From NCBI GenBank assembly GCA_002279355.1, contig NCBV01000020.1, positions 1 through 44,152 on the forward strand: a stretch of 44,152 nt of DNA. Reading direction: 5' to 3'. Positions 1 to 9,554 of this stretch are shown here, one piece after another. The position numbers and the translations under genes were made by a program. The notes under the pieces were generated by a model. The model did not search any database, had not been told where the DNA came from, and saw only the letters and a program-made list of their open reading frames with translations. Every line of letters begins with the position of its first letter. The first letter of the stretch is position 1. Source of the DNA: Acidiphilium sp. 37-60-79. GTDB taxonomy: Bacteria; Pseudomonadota; Alphaproteobacteria; Acetobacterales; Acetobacteraceae.

Positions 1-27
1 CAGACCCTGTTGGGGGAGGGAGCAAAA

Positions 28-1851
28 CTATTCGACGGTGACGGATTTGGCGAGGTTGCGGGGTTGATCGACGTCGGTGCCTTTGAGGGTGGCGACGTGG
101 TAGGCGAGCATTTGGACTTGCATGGCGTAGAGGATGGGGGCGACGAAGGGGTCGCAGGTGGGGAGGATGATGGTGTGGGTGGCGATGCTGGCGAGTTGGG
201 CGGCGCCGGTGACGTCGCTGAGGATGATGATGCGGCCGCCGCGGGCTGCGGCTTCTTGGAGGTTGGAGGCGGTTTTTTCGAAGAGGGGGCCTGAGGGGAT
301 GGCGGCGATGATGGGGACGGCGGGGTCGATGAGGGCGATGGGGCCGTGTTTCATTTCGCCGGCGGGGTAGCCTTCGGCGTGGATGTAGCTGAGTTCTTTG
401 AGTTTGAGTGCGCCTTCGAGGGCGATGGGCATCATGGAGCCGCGACCGAAGAAGAGGATGTCGCGGCTTTCGACGATGGCGGCGGCGAGGCTGCGGATGT
501 CGGTATCATCGGCGATGAGTTGGGCGGCTTTGGCGGGGACTTCCATGAGGGCTTCGACGAGGTGGGCGATGGTGGTGTCGGGGAGGGTGGCGCGGGCGCG
601 GGCGAGGGCGAGGGTGAAGGCGGCGAGCACGGTCATTTGGGCGGTGACGGCTTTGGTGCTGGCGACGCTGATTTCGGGGCCGGCGATGGTTTCGAGGGTG
701 AAGGTGCTGTCGCGGGCGATGGTGCTTTCGATGGCGTTGACGACGGCGATTGTTTGGCAGTTTTGCTCGCGCATATAGCGAAGGGCGGCGAGGGTGTCGG
801 CGGTTTCACCGGATTGGCTGACGACGAGGCCGAGGGTGGCTGGTTCGAGCGGGGGGTTGCGGTAGCGAAATTCGCTGGCGACGTCGGCATCGGTTGGGAT
901 GCGGGCGTATTCTTCGAGCCAGTAGCGGCCGACGAGGCCGGCGTAGAAGGCGGAGCCGCAGGCGGAGATGACGATGCGGCGGATGGCGCGCAAATCGAGA
1001 TTGAGGCTGGGTAGGACGGGCATGCGGGTGGCGGGATCGATCATGCGGTGGAGTGTGTCGCCGATGACGACGGGGCTTTCGCAGATTTCCTTTTCCATGA
1101 AGTGGCGGAAATTGCCTTTGCCGATGGCGGCGCCGGTGAGGCGGGTGATTTCGATTTTGCGGTCGACTTGTTGATCGGCGGCGTCGAAGAAGGTGGCGCC
1201 GGTGCGGGTGAGGGCGACCCAATCGCCATCGAGGAGGTAGGTGATGCGGCGGGTGAGGGGGGCGAGGGCGAGGGCGTCGGAGCCGAGATACATTTCGTCA
1301 TCGCCGAAGCCGACGGCGAGGGGGGCGCCGCGACGGGCGCCGATGATGAGTTCGGGGTGATCGGCGAAGATGAGGGCGAGGGCGTAGGCGCCTTCGAGGC
1401 GGCGGAAGGTTTCGGCGGCGGCTTGCAGGGGCGGGAGGCCACGGGCGAGGTGATAATCGAGGAGTTGGGCGACGGTTTCGGTATCGGTTTCGGAGGCGAA
1501 GATTTGGCCGGCGGCTTCGAGTTCGGCGCGGAGCGACAGGTGGTTTTCGATGATGCCGTTATGGACGACGGCGACGCGGGCGGTGCCGTGCGGGTGGGCG
1601 TTGGCTTCGGTGGGGGCGCCGTGGGTGGCCCAGCGTGTGTGGCCGATGCCGGTGGTGCCGGGGAGGGGGGTCGCGGCGAGGGCGGCGGCGAGGTTGGTGA
1701 GTTTGCCCTCGGCGCGGCGGCGGGTGATGGCACCGTTGACCAGGGTGGCGATGCCAGCACTGTCATAGCCGCGATAGGCGAGGCGGCTGAGGCCGTCGAG
1801 CAGGAGGTCTGAGGCGGGTTGGGTGCCGATGACGCCGACGATTCCACACAT
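28..1851 (-). CDS. glmS: Glutamine-fructose-6-phosphate aminotransferase (isomerizing)
   Basis: Makes glucosamine-6-phosphate from fructose-6-phosphate and glutamine, the first committed step to UDP-GlcNAc for peptidoglycan and LPS; cytosolic. The 607-residue length is normal for GlmS. The protein begins MCGIVGVIGT, so after Met removal the N-terminal Cys is the glutamine-amidotransferase nucleophile. The class II GATase domain (roughly residues 2-220, with HTRWATHG and HNGIIEN) is followed by two SIS sugar-isomerase domains (roughly 285-420 and 455-595; SQSGETADT, STKAVTAQ), and the C-terminus ends LAKSVTVE, as is usual. The start lies one base past the glmU stop, so the two genes are probably co-transcribed from upstream of glmU. 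No glmS ribozyme is visible; none is expected in this group. Confidence 0.97.
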   Translation of the reverse strand: MCGIVGVIGTQPASDLLLDGLSRLAYRGYDSAGIATLVNGAITRRRAEGKLTNLAAALAATPLPGTTGIGHTRWATHGAPTEANAHPHGTARVAVVHNGIIENHLSLRAELEAAGQIFASETDTETVAQLLDYHLARGLPPLQAAAETFRRLEGAYALALIFADHPELIIGARRGAPLAVGFGDDEMYLGSDALALAPLTRRITYLLDGDWVALTRTGATFFDAADQQVDRKIEITRLTGAAIGKGNFRHFMEKEICESPVVIGDTLHRMIDPATRMPVLPSLNLDLRAIRRIVISACGSAFYAGLVGRYWLEEYARIPTDADVASEFRYRNPPLEPATLGLVVSQSGETADTLAALRYMREQNCQTIAVVNAIESTIARDSTFTLETIAGPEISVASTKAVTAQMTVLAAFTLALARARATLPDTTIAHLVEALMEVPAKAAQLIADDTDIRSLAAAIVESRDILFFGRGSMMPIALEGALKLKELSYIHAEGYPAGEMKHGPIALIDPAVPIIAAIPSGPLFEKTASNLQEAAARGGRIIILSDVTGAAQLASIATHTIILPTCDPFVAPILYAMQVQMLAYHVATLKGTDVDQPRNLAKSVTVE

Positions 1852-1852
1852 G

Positions 1853-3187
1853 TCACTGGTCCTTGGGTTTGCTGCGTGCTGCGCGGATGGCGGCGGCGCG
1901 GTTGGGTTTTTGCACTTGCCGGGCGCGGGCGATGGCGAGGGCGTCGGCGGGGATATTATCGGAGATGGTGCTGCCGGCGCCGATGATGGCGCCGTTGCCG
2001 ATGTCGATCGGGGCGATCAGGGCGACATCCGAGCCGACGAACACGTCGGTGCCGATGGTGGTGCGGTGTTTGGCGTTGCCATCGTAATTGCAGGTGATGG
2101 TGCCCGCGCCGATATTGGTGCGGGCTCCGATGGTGGCGTCGCCGAGATAGGAGAGGTGATTGACCTTGGCGCTGGGGCCGAGATGGGTGGCTTTGACTTC
2201 GCAGAAATTGCCGACATGGGCGCCTGCGCCGATGACGCTGGCGGGGCGGATGCGGGCGAAGGGGCCGATGATGGCGCCGGATTCGATGGTGCAGCCCTCG
2301 AGGTGGGAGAATGCGCGGATGGTGACGTTGCCCGCGATGGTGACGCCAGGGCCGATGAATACGTTCGGCTCGATGGTGATATCGGGTTCGAGGATGGTGT
2401 CGGCGGCGAGAAAGACGGTTTCCGGGGCGGTCATGGTGACGCCGGATGCCAATGCTGCGGCGCGCAGGCGGGTTTGCAGGGCGGCTTCGGCGGCGGCGAG
2501 TTCGGCGCGGGAATTGACGCCGAGGCAGAGCTCCCAGGGGGCTTCGATGACTTGCACGGCTTGGCCGTCGGCGTGGGCGCGGGCGACAAGGTCGGTGAGG
2601 TAATATTCGCCTTTGGCGTTGTGATTATCGATGGTGCGCAGCCAGCTTCGCAGGGCGGCGGCTGGGGCGGTGAAGCCGCCGATATTGCAGAGCGTAATGG
2701 ATTTTTCTGCTGACGTGGCTTCGGCGCTTTCAACGATGCGGGTGACGTTGGGGCCGTCGGTGATGATGCGGCCGAAGGCGCCGGGATTGGGGGGGTGGGT
2801 GCCGATGAGGGCGAGGCCGGCTGGGTTGGGGCGGCTGACGGCATCGATCAGGGCCTCGAACACGGGTGCGGTGAGGAGCGGATTGTCGCCGTAGATGATG
2901 GTCACGACGCCGTCGCCGAATGCGGGTTCGGCAATCAGGGCGGCGTGGGCGGTGCCGAGGCGTTCGGTTTGGATGATGGTGCGGTGCGGGGCGGCGAGGG
3001 CGGCGATTTCGGGCATATCGGGGCCGGTGACCACGATGATTTGATCATAGAGCGGGGTGAGGCTGGTGATCAGGTGGGTGAGCATGGGCAGGCCCGCGAT
3101 GCGGTGCAGCACTTTGGGTAGGCGCGATTGCATGCGGGTGCCGAGTCCGGCCGCGAGGATGATGGCGGTTTTGTGCAGTTGCGTCAT
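1853..3187 (-). CDS. glmU: Bifunctional UDP-N-acetylglucosamine pyrophosphorylase / glucosamine-1-phosphate N-acetyltransferase
   Basis: Performs the last two steps to UDP-GlcNAc: acetylation of GlcN-1-P, then uridylyl transfer. The N-terminal nucleotidyltransferase domain carries the signature AAGLGTRMQSRLPKVLH. The C-terminal half is a left-handed beta-helix of hexapeptide repeats (about residues 240-430) with the acetyltransferase region NFCEVKATHLG and NYDGNAKHRT. An upstream in-frame ATG at 3223 would add 12 unrelated residues. The start at 3187 (MTQLHKTAIILAAG) was chosen because it puts the pyrophosphorylase motif at the usual distance from the N-terminus, giving 444 residues. glmU is followed immediately by glmS, so one transcript would supply the whole amino-sugar branch. 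Confidence 0.96.
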   Translation of the reverse strand: MTQLHKTAIILAAGLGTRMQSRLPKVLHRIAGLPMLTHLITSLTPLYDQIIVVTGPDMPEIAALAAPHRTIIQTERLGTAHAALIAEPAFGDGVVTIIYGDNPLLTAPVFEALIDAVSRPNPAGLALIGTHPPNPGAFGRIITDGPNVTRIVESAEATSAEKSITLCNIGGFTAPAAALRSWLRTIDNHNAKGEYYLTDLVARAHADGQAVQVIEAPWELCLGVNSRAELAAAEAALQTRLRAAALASGVTMTAPETVFLAADTILEPDITIEPNVFIGPGVTIAGNVTIRAFSHLEGCTIESGAIIGPFARIRPASVIGAGAHVGNFCEVKATHLGPSAKVNHLSYLGDATIGARTNIGAGTITCNYDGNAKHRTTIGTDVFVGSDVALIAPIDIGNGAIIGAGSTISDNIPADALAIARARQVQKPNRAAAIRAARSKPKDQ

Positions 3188-3259
3188 GACGATGCGGTAG
3201 CCTTGGGGGGCGTGCCGTGTCAAAGGAGCAGGCGGTCAAGATATTTATCGGAGTTTTTC

Positions 3260-3919
3260 ATGGTGGGTGCGGTTTGCGCCAAGCGGGCGGCGATTTTTGA
3301 TTTGGATGGCACGCTGATTGATAGTTTGCCCGATTTGGCGGCGGCGTTGAACCGCTCGTTGGCGCGGCATGGTCAGGCGGCGGTTGAGGCGGCTGCGGTG
3401 AAGCCGATGATTGGCGATGGGGCGCTGATGCTGCTCAAGCGCGGCTATGCGGTGCGCGGGTTGGTGCCGAGCGATGAGGATGTGCGGGTGTTTCTGGCCG
3501 ATTATGAGGCACATGTAACCGACTTGACCACAGTTTTTGCGGGGATTCCGGCGGCGCTGGCGACGTTGGCGGCGCAGGGCTTGGTGCTGGCGGTGTGCAC
3601 CAACAAGCCGGAGGCGTCGGCGCGCAAGGTGTTGGCGGCGCTGGATTTGGAGGCACCGTTTCAGGTGGTGATTGGCGGGGACGCCACACCGTTTCGCAAA
3701 CCCGATCCGCGTCATTTGCAGGCCGTGCTGGATGCGATTGGGGTGTCGGCGGCGTGTGCGGTGATGATTGGTGATCATCCGAATGATCTGGCGGCGGCGG
3801 CGGGCTGCGATGCTGCGGGGATTTTTTGCAGCTGGGGCTATGGGCAGTCGGATGCGGTGCATCGAGTGGATACGCCGGCGGCGTTGCCTGGGTTGATTGG
3901 GACGATTTTACCGGGCTGA
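3260..3919 (+). CDS. gph: HAD-family phosphatase, phosphoglycolate phosphatase-like
   Basis: A HAD-superfamily hydrolase of the Gph type, which would dephosphorylate 2-phosphoglycolate formed during DNA repair or oxygenase side reactions. Visible motifs: motif I FDLDGTLIDS near the N-terminus, the motif II/III region TNKPEASARK, and motif IV IGDHPNDLAAA. The ATG at 3260 (MVGAVCAKRAAIF) was chosen over an in-frame upstream start at 3128, because the upstream extension runs antisense through the glmU start; it gives 219 residues, normal for Gph. A GGAG-like ribosome site lies just upstream. It is divergent from glmU across 72 bases. HAD substrate range is broad, so the exact substrate is inferred. 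Confidence 0.85.
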   Translation: MVGAVCAKRAAIFDLDGTLIDSLPDLAAALNRSLARHGQAAVEAAAVKPMIGDGALMLLKRGYAVRGLVPSDEDVRVFLADYEAHVTDLTTVFAGIPAALATLAAQGLVLAVCTNKPEASARKVLAALDLEAPFQVVIGGDATPFRKPDPRHLQAVLDAIGVSAACAVMIGDHPNDLAAAAGCDAAGIFCSWGYGQSDAVHRVDTPAALPGLIGTILPG

Positions 3920-3956
3920 TAAAAGGCTTGACGTCTGGGCTGGTATGGCCCATTTC

Positions 3957-3982
3957 AATTAGGACCGCTGTTGTCCCCAATT
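3957..3982. promoter_or_regulatory. Candidate Rrf2-type operator before the SUF regulator
   Basis: An imperfect inverted repeat with arms AATTAGGAC and GTCCCCAATT separated by 7 bases lies 10 bases upstream of the ATG of the Rrf2-family regulator. Rrf2 regulators of Fe-S biogenesis commonly repress their own operon, so an autoregulatory operator is the natural reading. This is a pattern-based inference, and the arms are offset by one base. Confidence 0.45.
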
Positions 3983-3992
3983 GAGATTGCCC

Positions 3993-4460
3993 ATGCTTCG
4001 TTTGTCACGCCTCACTGATTATGCCGTGGTTGTGCTGGTTCGCCTGGCGCAATCGGGGGATATTGAGACATCGCCGGGGATTGCTGCGGCGATTGGGCTG
4101 CCGGAGCCGACGGTGGGCAAGGTGCTCAAAGGGTTGGCGCAGGCGGGGCTGGTGGCGTCGCAGCGCGGGGCGCGAGGCGGGTATCGGTTGATCCGGCCGT
4201 TGAGTGCGATTCCGGTGGCGGCGGTGATTTCGGCGATTGATGGGCCGATTGCGCTGACGGCTTGCGTCGAGGGGACCGGCGGATCGTGCGAGAGCCAATC
4301 GCTGTGCCCGATGGCGGGGCGTTGGAGTGTGGTGAATGATGCGATCAGCGAGGCGTTAGGCTCGATTACGCTCGCGGATATGCAGGTGGCGACTGTGCCG
4401 AAATCGATGCGTATTTCGGCGTCTGAACTGGATCACGGCGCGTTAGCCGTGTTGAAATAG
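3993..4460 (+). CDS. Rrf2-family transcriptional regulator of the SUF operon
   Basis: A 155-residue Rrf2-family protein that probably senses Fe-S cluster status and controls the downstream suf genes. The winged-helix region is clear ([15 protein letters not shown], then [18 protein letters not shown] and RGARGGYRL). Three cysteines in the C-terminal part ([16 protein letters not shown]) have the spacing of the IscR-type [2Fe-2S] ligands. The ATG at 3993 was preferred to an in-frame TTG at 3981, which overlaps the candidate operator; family members typically start MLRL/MLRV. It is first in the operon, 8 bases before sufB. Related IscR/SufR proteins are repressors when holding a cluster, but which type this is cannot be settled from sequence alone. 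Confidence 0.9.
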   Translation: MLRLSRLTDYAVVVLVRLAQSGDIETSPGIAAAIGLPEPTVGKVLKGLAQAGLVASQRGARGGYRLIRPLSAIPVAAVISAIDGPIALTACVEGTGGSCESQSLCPMAGRWSVVNDAISEALGSITLADMQVATVPKSMRISASELDHGALAVLK

Positions 4461-4468
4461 GGGTTTTG

Positions 4469-5920
4469 ATGGCTGCGATCACGGAAACACGCGAGACGAT
4501 CGACCGGCTGGCTGAGAGTGGCTATCAGTACGGGTTCGAGACCGCGATTGATATGGATTTTGCCCCGAAAGGGCTGAACGAGGATATTGTTCGGCTGATT
4601 TCGGCCAAGAAGCAGGAGCCGGAATGGCTGCTGGAATGGCGGCTGAAAGCGTATCGGGCGTGGTTGACCATGGCGGACCCGGCTTGGGCGCGGATTGTGC
4701 ATCCGCGGATTGATTATCAGGATTTGCATTATTACGCGGCGCCGCGCGCGCCCGCACCCAAATCGCTCGATGAGGTCGATCCCGCGTTGCTTGAGATGTA
4801 CGAGAAATTGGGTATTCCGCTGAATGAGCGGGCAAGTTTGGCCGGCGTTGCGGTTGACGCGGTGTTTGACAGTGTTTCGGTGGCGACCACGTTTCGTGAT
4901 AGTTTGGCGAAGGTGGGGGTAATTTTTTGCTCGATTTCCGAGGCGGTGCGCGAACATCCAGAGTTAGTGCGCAAATATTTGGGCAGTGTGGTGCCCGCGG
5001 GTGATAATTACTATGCGGCGCTGAATTCGGCGGTGTTTTCCGATGGTAGTTTTGTCTATATTCCGCAGGGTGTGCGCTGCCCGATGGAGCTGTCCACCTA
5101 TTTCCGAATCAATGCGCGCAATACCGGGCAGTTTGAACGGACGCTGATTATTGCTGAAGCGGGGGCGAGTGTTTCCTATTTGGAAGGCTGCACTGCGCCG
5201 ATGCGTGATGAGAACCAGCTGCATGCGGCGGTGGTGGAATTGGTGGCGCATGATGAGGCGAGCATCAAATATTCGACCGTGCAGAATTGGTATCCGGGCG
5301 ATGCGGATGGCAAGGGCGGGATTTATAATTTTGTTACCAAGCGCGGCGCGTGCCGGGGGGCAAAATCGAAAATTTCCTGGACACAGGTGGAAACCGGCTC
5401 GGCGATTACGTGGAAATATCCGTCATGCATTTTGCAGGGTGAGGGTTCGAGCGGATCGTTTTATTCGGTGGCGCTCACTAATCATCGTCAGCAAGCCGAT
5501 ACCGGCACCAAGATGATCCATTTGGCGCCGAACACCACAAGCACGATTGTGTCGAAGGGGATTTCGGCGGGGCATTCGAACAATACCTATCGTGGGTTGG
5601 TGCGGATTATGCCCAAAGCGCGTCATGCGCGGAATTTTACCCAATGTGATTCGCTGCTGATTGGTGATCAATGTGGGGCGCATACGGTGCCGTATATTGA
5701 GTGTCGCAATCAGAGTGCGAAGGTGGAACATGAAGCGACCACCTCGAAAATTGCGGATGATCAGTTGTTTTATTGTCGGTCCCGCGGGCTTTCGGAAGAG
5801 GATTCGGTCGGGCTGTTGGTCAATGGGTTTTGCCGCGAAGTGTTGAAGGAATTACCGATGGAGTTTGCGGTGGAAGCGCAGAAATTATTGGCTGTTTCGC
5901 TCGAAGGTTCGGTAGGGTAA
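4469..5920 (+). CDS. sufB: Fe-S cluster assembly scaffold protein SufB
   Basis: Core subunit of the SufBC2D scaffold where [Fe-S] clusters are built in the cytosol. The 483-residue length and the conserved stretches [46 protein letters not shown] and the C-terminal [12 protein letters not shown] are diagnostic for SufB rather than SufD. The cysteine in the FTQCDS region and the glutamate in KVEHE correspond to the residues implicated in E. coli SufB cluster assembly. The ATG at 4469 was chosen over an overlapping TTG at 4466. It follows the regulator by 8 bases and precedes sufC by 10, so the set is one operon. Confidence 0.97.
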   Translation: MAAITETRETIDRLAESGYQYGFETAIDMDFAPKGLNEDIVRLISAKKQEPEWLLEWRLKAYRAWLTMADPAWARIVHPRIDYQDLHYYAAPRAPAPKSLDEVDPALLEMYEKLGIPLNERASLAGVAVDAVFDSVSVATTFRDSLAKVGVIFCSISEAVREHPELVRKYLGSVVPAGDNYYAALNSAVFSDGSFVYIPQGVRCPMELSTYFRINARNTGQFERTLIIAEAGASVSYLEGCTAPMRDENQLHAAVVELVAHDEASIKYSTVQNWYPGDADGKGGIYNFVTKRGACRGAKSKISWTQVETGSAITWKYPSCILQGEGSSGSFYSVALTNHRQQADTGTKMIHLAPNTTSTIVSKGISAGHSNNTYRGLVRIMPKARHARNFTQCDSLLIGDQCGAHTVPYIECRNQSAKVEHEATTSKIADDQLFYCRSRGLSEEDSVGLLVNGFCREVLKELPMEFAVEAQKLLAVSLEGSVG

Positions 5921-5930
5921 GGATAGTACG

Positions 5931-6674
5931 ATGTTAGAGATCAAGGGTTTGACGGCGACGATCGAGGATAAAATTATTCTCAAGGGCATTGATTTGGTTG
6001 TGCCGGACGGCGAGATCCATGCGATTATGGGGCCGAATGGGGCGGGGAAATCGACTTTATCTTATGTGCTGTCGGGCCGCGATGGTTATGAGGTGACGGG
6101 CGGCAGCGTGTTGTTCGATGGCCAGGATTTGCTGGCGATGGAGCCGGAGGCCCGGGCTGCGGCGGGGGTGTTTTTGGCGTTCCAATATCCGGTGGAATTG
6201 CCGGGTGTGGGCAATGCCAATTTCATTCGCACGGCGGTAAATGCGGTGCGCAAGGCGCGCGGTGAGCCCGAGATGGATACGGTTGCGTTTTTGAAAGAGG
6301 CGCGGGCGGCGATCAAGCGGCTTTCGATGCCGGAAGATATGCTCAAGCGAAATGTGAATGTCGGGTTTTCGGGCGGAGAGAAAAAGCGCAACGAGATTTT
6401 GCAAATGGCGCTGTTGCAGCCGCGCTTGGCGTTGTTAGATGAAACCGATTCCGGGCTTGATATTGATGCGCTGCGGATTGTGGCGGATGGGGTGAATGCG
6501 GCGCGCGGGCCGAATTTTTCGGCGTTGGTGATCACCCATTATCAGCGCTTGCTCGATCATATTGTGCCGGACCGGGTGCATGTGTTGGCCGGAGGGCGGA
6601 TTGTGCGTTCGGGTGGGCCGGAGTTGGCGCTGGAGCTTGAGGCCCATGGCTATGCAGGGTTGGAAGCCGCATGA
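5931..6674 (+). CDS. sufC: Fe-S cluster assembly ATPase SufC
   Basis: Soluble ABC-type ATPase that energises the SufBCD scaffold; it has no membrane partner. At 247 residues it shows Walker A GPNGAGKST (residues 34-42), the SufC-specific signature FSGGEKKRNE, Walker B LALLDETDSGLDID and the switch-histidine region VITHYQRLL. The 3' end overlaps the sufD start by 4 bases, suggesting translational coupling. Confidence 0.98.
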   Translation: MLEIKGLTATIEDKIILKGIDLVVPDGEIHAIMGPNGAGKSTLSYVLSGRDGYEVTGGSVLFDGQDLLAMEPEARAAAGVFLAFQYPVELPGVGNANFIRTAVNAVRKARGEPEMDTVAFLKEARAAIKRLSMPEDMLKRNVNVGFSGGEKKRNEILQMALLQPRLALLDETDSGLDIDALRIVADGVNAARGPNFSALVITHYQRLLDHIVPDRVHVLAGGRIVRSGGPELALELEAHGYAGLEAA

Positions 6675-7867
6675 GCGAGCTCGATTTTCTTGATCGGATC
6701 GATTTAGCATCGGTTTCGGAGCATCCGCACCGGCTTGCGGCACTGGATGCGTTCCGGGCGGCGGGATTTCCGACGCGCCGTGATGAGGCTTGGCATTTTA
6801 CCGATTTGAAGGCGCGGATGCGCGATTTCGATTGGGCACAGAAGGGCGATCAGGCGGTGTTGGCGCTGCCGGATTTATCGTGGGCGGGCGTGGTGCTGCG
6901 CGATGGGATTTGGGATGCGGCGTCATCGCGTCCGGCGCCGTTTATGAGCCGTCTGGTGCGCGATGAGGTTGTGCGGGCGGGTTCGACGGCGTTAGTTGCG
7001 CTGAACGCTGCCTTGGGTCAGGACGGGGTGGAGATGGTGCTCCGCGATGGCGAAGAGGGCGGCACGGTGATGATGGTGGCGCAGGCGGGTGCGAGCGCGC
7101 AGCCGATTACGCCGCGATACCGAGTGGTGCTAGGGGCGCAAGCGACCTTGACGATCATTGAGGTGGCGCAAGGCTCGGGCGCTTATGTGCATGATCCGGT
7201 TTGGGACATTACACTCGGGCCGGGCGCACGGCTGGATCATTATCGGTTGCAGGATGAATCGGTGCAATCGGTGCATATCGCGACGGTTTTCGTGGCGATG
7301 GGTGAGGCGGCACACTATAATGGTTTTACCTTGGCGGTGGGGGCATCGCTGGCGCGGAGCGAGTTTCATGTGGCGCTGAATGGGGCGCGGGGTGATGTGC
7401 ATTTGAATGCCGCGCAATTGCTGACGGGGCGTCAGCATGGGGATGTGACCACGGTGATTGCGCACAAGGCCCCGCTCGGCGCATCGCGCCAGACGGTGAA
7501 ATCGGTGATTGACGGCGCGGCGCGGGGGGTGTTTCAGGGCCGGATCGAGGTTGATCGGATCGCGCAAAAGACCGACGGCTATCAGATGAACCAAGCCTTG
7601 CTGCTTTCGCCGGAGGCGGAAATTGATAGCAAGCCGGAGCTCGAGATTTTCGCCGATGATGTGAAATGCAGCCATGGTGCGACGATCGGCGCGTTAGACC
7701 CTGAGCAGATTTTCTATTTGCGCAGCCGGGGCATTGCCGAGGCGGATGCACGGGCGCTGCTGATCAGGGCGTTTTTGACCGAGGCGTTAGAGCCGATTGG
7801 CGAGAGCATGGCGCGGCCGTTATTTGAGGCGGCGATTGAGGGATGGTGGCGGAGGGCGGCGTTATGA
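6671..7867 (+). CDS. sufD: Fe-S cluster assembly protein SufD
   Basis: Paralogue and partner of SufB in the SufBC2D scaffold. The 398-residue protein has a SufD-like divergent N-terminal half (RRDEAWHFTDLK), a beta-helix core, and the conserved C-terminal stretch ADDVKCSHGATIGALDPEQIFYLRSRGI broken here as ADDVKCSHGATIGALD then FYLRSRGI. It overlaps sufC by 4 bases at the start and sufS by 4 bases at the end. Confidence 0.96.
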   Translation: MSELDFLDRIDLASVSEHPHRLAALDAFRAAGFPTRRDEAWHFTDLKARMRDFDWAQKGDQAVLALPDLSWAGVVLRDGIWDAASSRPAPFMSRLVRDEVVRAGSTALVALNAALGQDGVEMVLRDGEEGGTVMMVAQAGASAQPITPRYRVVLGAQATLTIIEVAQGSGAYVHDPVWDITLGPGARLDHYRLQDESVQSVHIATVFVAMGEAAHYNGFTLAVGASLARSEFHVALNGARGDVHLNAAQLLTGRQHGDVTTVIAHKAPLGASRQTVKSVIDGAARGVFQGRIEVDRIAQKTDGYQMNQALLLSPEAEIDSKPELEIFADDVKCSHGATIGALDPEQIFYLRSRGIAEADARALLIRAFLTEALEPIGESMARPLFEAAIEGWWRRAAL

Positions 7868-9105
7868 GTGTTGCGGTGGCCGTGCCGTTGTTTGATGTGG
7901 AGCGGATCCGGGCAGATTTTCCGATCCTGAGCCAGAGCGTGCATGGCAAGAAATTGGTGTTTTTGGATAGCGCCGCTTCAGCGCAAAAGCCGCGCGCGGT
8001 GATTGATGCGATGGTGCGCACAATGGAGACGCGCTATGCCAATGTGCATCGCGGGCTGCATTGGATGAGCGAGCAATGCTCGGATGATTACGAGGCGGTG
8101 CGCGACAAGGTTGCGCATTTTATCAATGCCAGCCGCGATGAAATTGTTTTTGTCCGCAATGCGACCGAGGCCGTTAATCTGGTTGCCCATAGCTATGGGC
8201 GCACCGCGTTGCAGGCGGGTGATGCGGTTGTGGTGAGTGAAATGGAGCATCACGCGAATTTGGTGCCCTGGCAGATGCTGCGCGATGCGCATGGGGTTGA
8301 GCTGCGGGTGGTGCGGATTACTGATGCGGGGGAGATTGATTTTTCGCATTTGGAACAGCTTTTTGCCGATGGCAAGGTGCGGCTGCTCGCGGTGACTCAT
8401 ATGTCGAACGTGCTCGGCACCTATACGCCGGTGGAGCGGCTGGCGTCGTTTGCTCATGCGCATGGGGCGCGCATTTTGCTCGATGGGGCGCAGGCGGTGG
8501 TGCATCGCGCGGTGGATGTGCGGGCGATTGATGCGGATTTCTACGTGTTTTCCGGCCATAAATTATACGGGCCGACCGGCATTGGTGTGCTGTATGGCAA
8601 GGCCGAATTGTTGGAGAAAATGCCGCCATTTTTGGGCGGTGGCGAGATGATCGGCACGGTCAGCTATCAGCACTCCACATGGGCCAAGCCGCCATTTCGT
8701 TTCGAGGCCGGAACGCCCGCGATTATCGAGACGATTGGGCTGGGTGCGGCGATTGATTATGTCAATGCAATCGGGTTTGCAGCGATTGCGGCCCATGAGC
8801 GCGAGCTGACCGACCATGCGTTGGCGGTGCTAGCGCCGATCCCCGGGCTGCATATTGCGGGGGCCGCGCAGGATCGGGGCGGGGTGGTGTCGTTCACGCT
8901 CGATGGGGTGCATGCGCATGATGTGGCGACGCTGCTGGACAAGCAGGGGATTGCGGTGCGGGCGGGACATCATTGCGCGGAACCGCTAACACGGCGGTTG
9001 GGGCTTGATAGCACGGCTCGGGCATCGTTCGGGGTGTATTCGACGCTTGCGGAAATTGATGCACTGCGCACCGGGCTTGAGCGCATTCGAAAGATGTTTA
9101 GCTAA
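7864..9105 (+). CDS. sufS: Cysteine desulfurase SufS (group II)
   Basis: PLP-dependent desulfurase that takes sulfur from L-cysteine as a persulfide and passes it to the SUF scaffold, here probably through SufU. It is 413 residues from the ATG at 7864, which overlaps the sufD stop in an ATGA arrangement; an in-frame ATG at 7843 lies inside sufD and is less likely. The PLP lysine is K233 in SGHKLYGPTG. The catalytic cysteine is C371 in RAGHHCAEPL, on the short lobe typical of group II enzymes. The EMEHHANLVPW motif is also present. Confidence 0.97.
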   Translation: MSVAVAVPLFDVERIRADFPILSQSVHGKKLVFLDSAASAQKPRAVIDAMVRTMETRYANVHRGLHWMSEQCSDDYEAVRDKVAHFINASRDEIVFVRNATEAVNLVAHSYGRTALQAGDAVVVSEMEHHANLVPWQMLRDAHGVELRVVRITDAGEIDFSHLEQLFADGKVRLLAVTHMSNVLGTYTPVERLASFAHAHGARILLDGAQAVVHRAVDVRAIDADFYVFSGHKLYGPTGIGVLYGKAELLEKMPPFLGGGEMIGTVSYQHSTWAKPPFRFEAGTPAIIETIGLGAAIDYVNAIGFAAIAAHERELTDHALAVLAPIPGLHIAGAAQDRGGVVSFTLDGVHAHDVATLLDKQGIAVRAGHHCAEPLTRRLGLDSTARASFGVYSTLAEIDALRTGLERIRKMFS

Positions 9106-9554
9106 TGTCCGATGATGCCAGCGATCTATATCAAAGGCTGATTATGGAGCGGGCGCGTCATCCGTTGCATGCAGGGCGGGTTGAAGCGGCGCAGGCTGAG
9201 GCCGAGGGCAATAATCCGATGTGCGGTGATCGGGTGCGGCTGTCGCTCCGCTGCGATGAGGCTGGGGTGATTATTGAAGCGGCACACGAGACGCGCGGCT
9301 GTGCGATTTGCGTGGCCTCGGCGGATGTGTTGGCGGAGACGGTGATTGGGCGGGCCGGCAGCGAGATGGCGCCGCTTGCGGTGGAATTCGAGACGATGGT
9401 GCAGACTGGTTTGGTGCCAGCGCGTGAGGATTTCGCGATGTTGCAGGCATTTGCAGGGGTTTCTGCCTATCGCTCGCGTCATCGCTGCGCGACCTTGCCT
9501 TGGCAGGCGCTAACGGCGGCGATGAATAAGCGAAGGGAGCTGGAACATGGATGA
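9105..9554 (+). CDS. sufU: SufU-like sulfur-transfer protein
   Basis: A 149-residue NifU-N/IscU-fold protein. C40, D42, C66 and C128 (NPMCGD, TRGCAI, HRCATLP) line up well with the zinc-site residues of Bacillus SufU, which accepts sulfur from SufS rather than acting as a true scaffold. Its position right after sufS (start overlapping the sufS stop by one base), and the absence of a sufE gene in the operon, support the transfer role. It overlaps sufT by 8 bases. Confidence 0.9.
   Translation: MSDDASDLYQRLIMERARHPLHAGRVEAAQAEAEGNNPMCGDRVRLSLRCDEAGVIIEAAHETRGCAICVASADVLAETVIGRAGSEMAPLAVEFETMVQTGLVPAREDFAMLQAFAGVSAYRSRHRCATLPWQALTAAMNKRRELEHG

Noticed and set aside
346-1812. Long plus-strand frames (346-1014, 1048-1812) rich in Gly, Ala, Glu and Asp
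   Set aside because: They lie fully antisense to glmS, have low-complexity composition caused by the G-rich strand, and match no family pattern.
1823-2713. 296-codon plus-strand frame opposite glmU
   Set aside because: Antisense shadow: its Gly/Asp/Ala repeats mirror the hexapeptide-repeat coding of glmU.
3928-3956. Sigma-70 promoter with TTGACG at 3928 for the SUF operon
   Set aside because: At 16-18 bases spacing the -10 region (CATTTC) is too poor to support a call, though some promoter must lie nearby.
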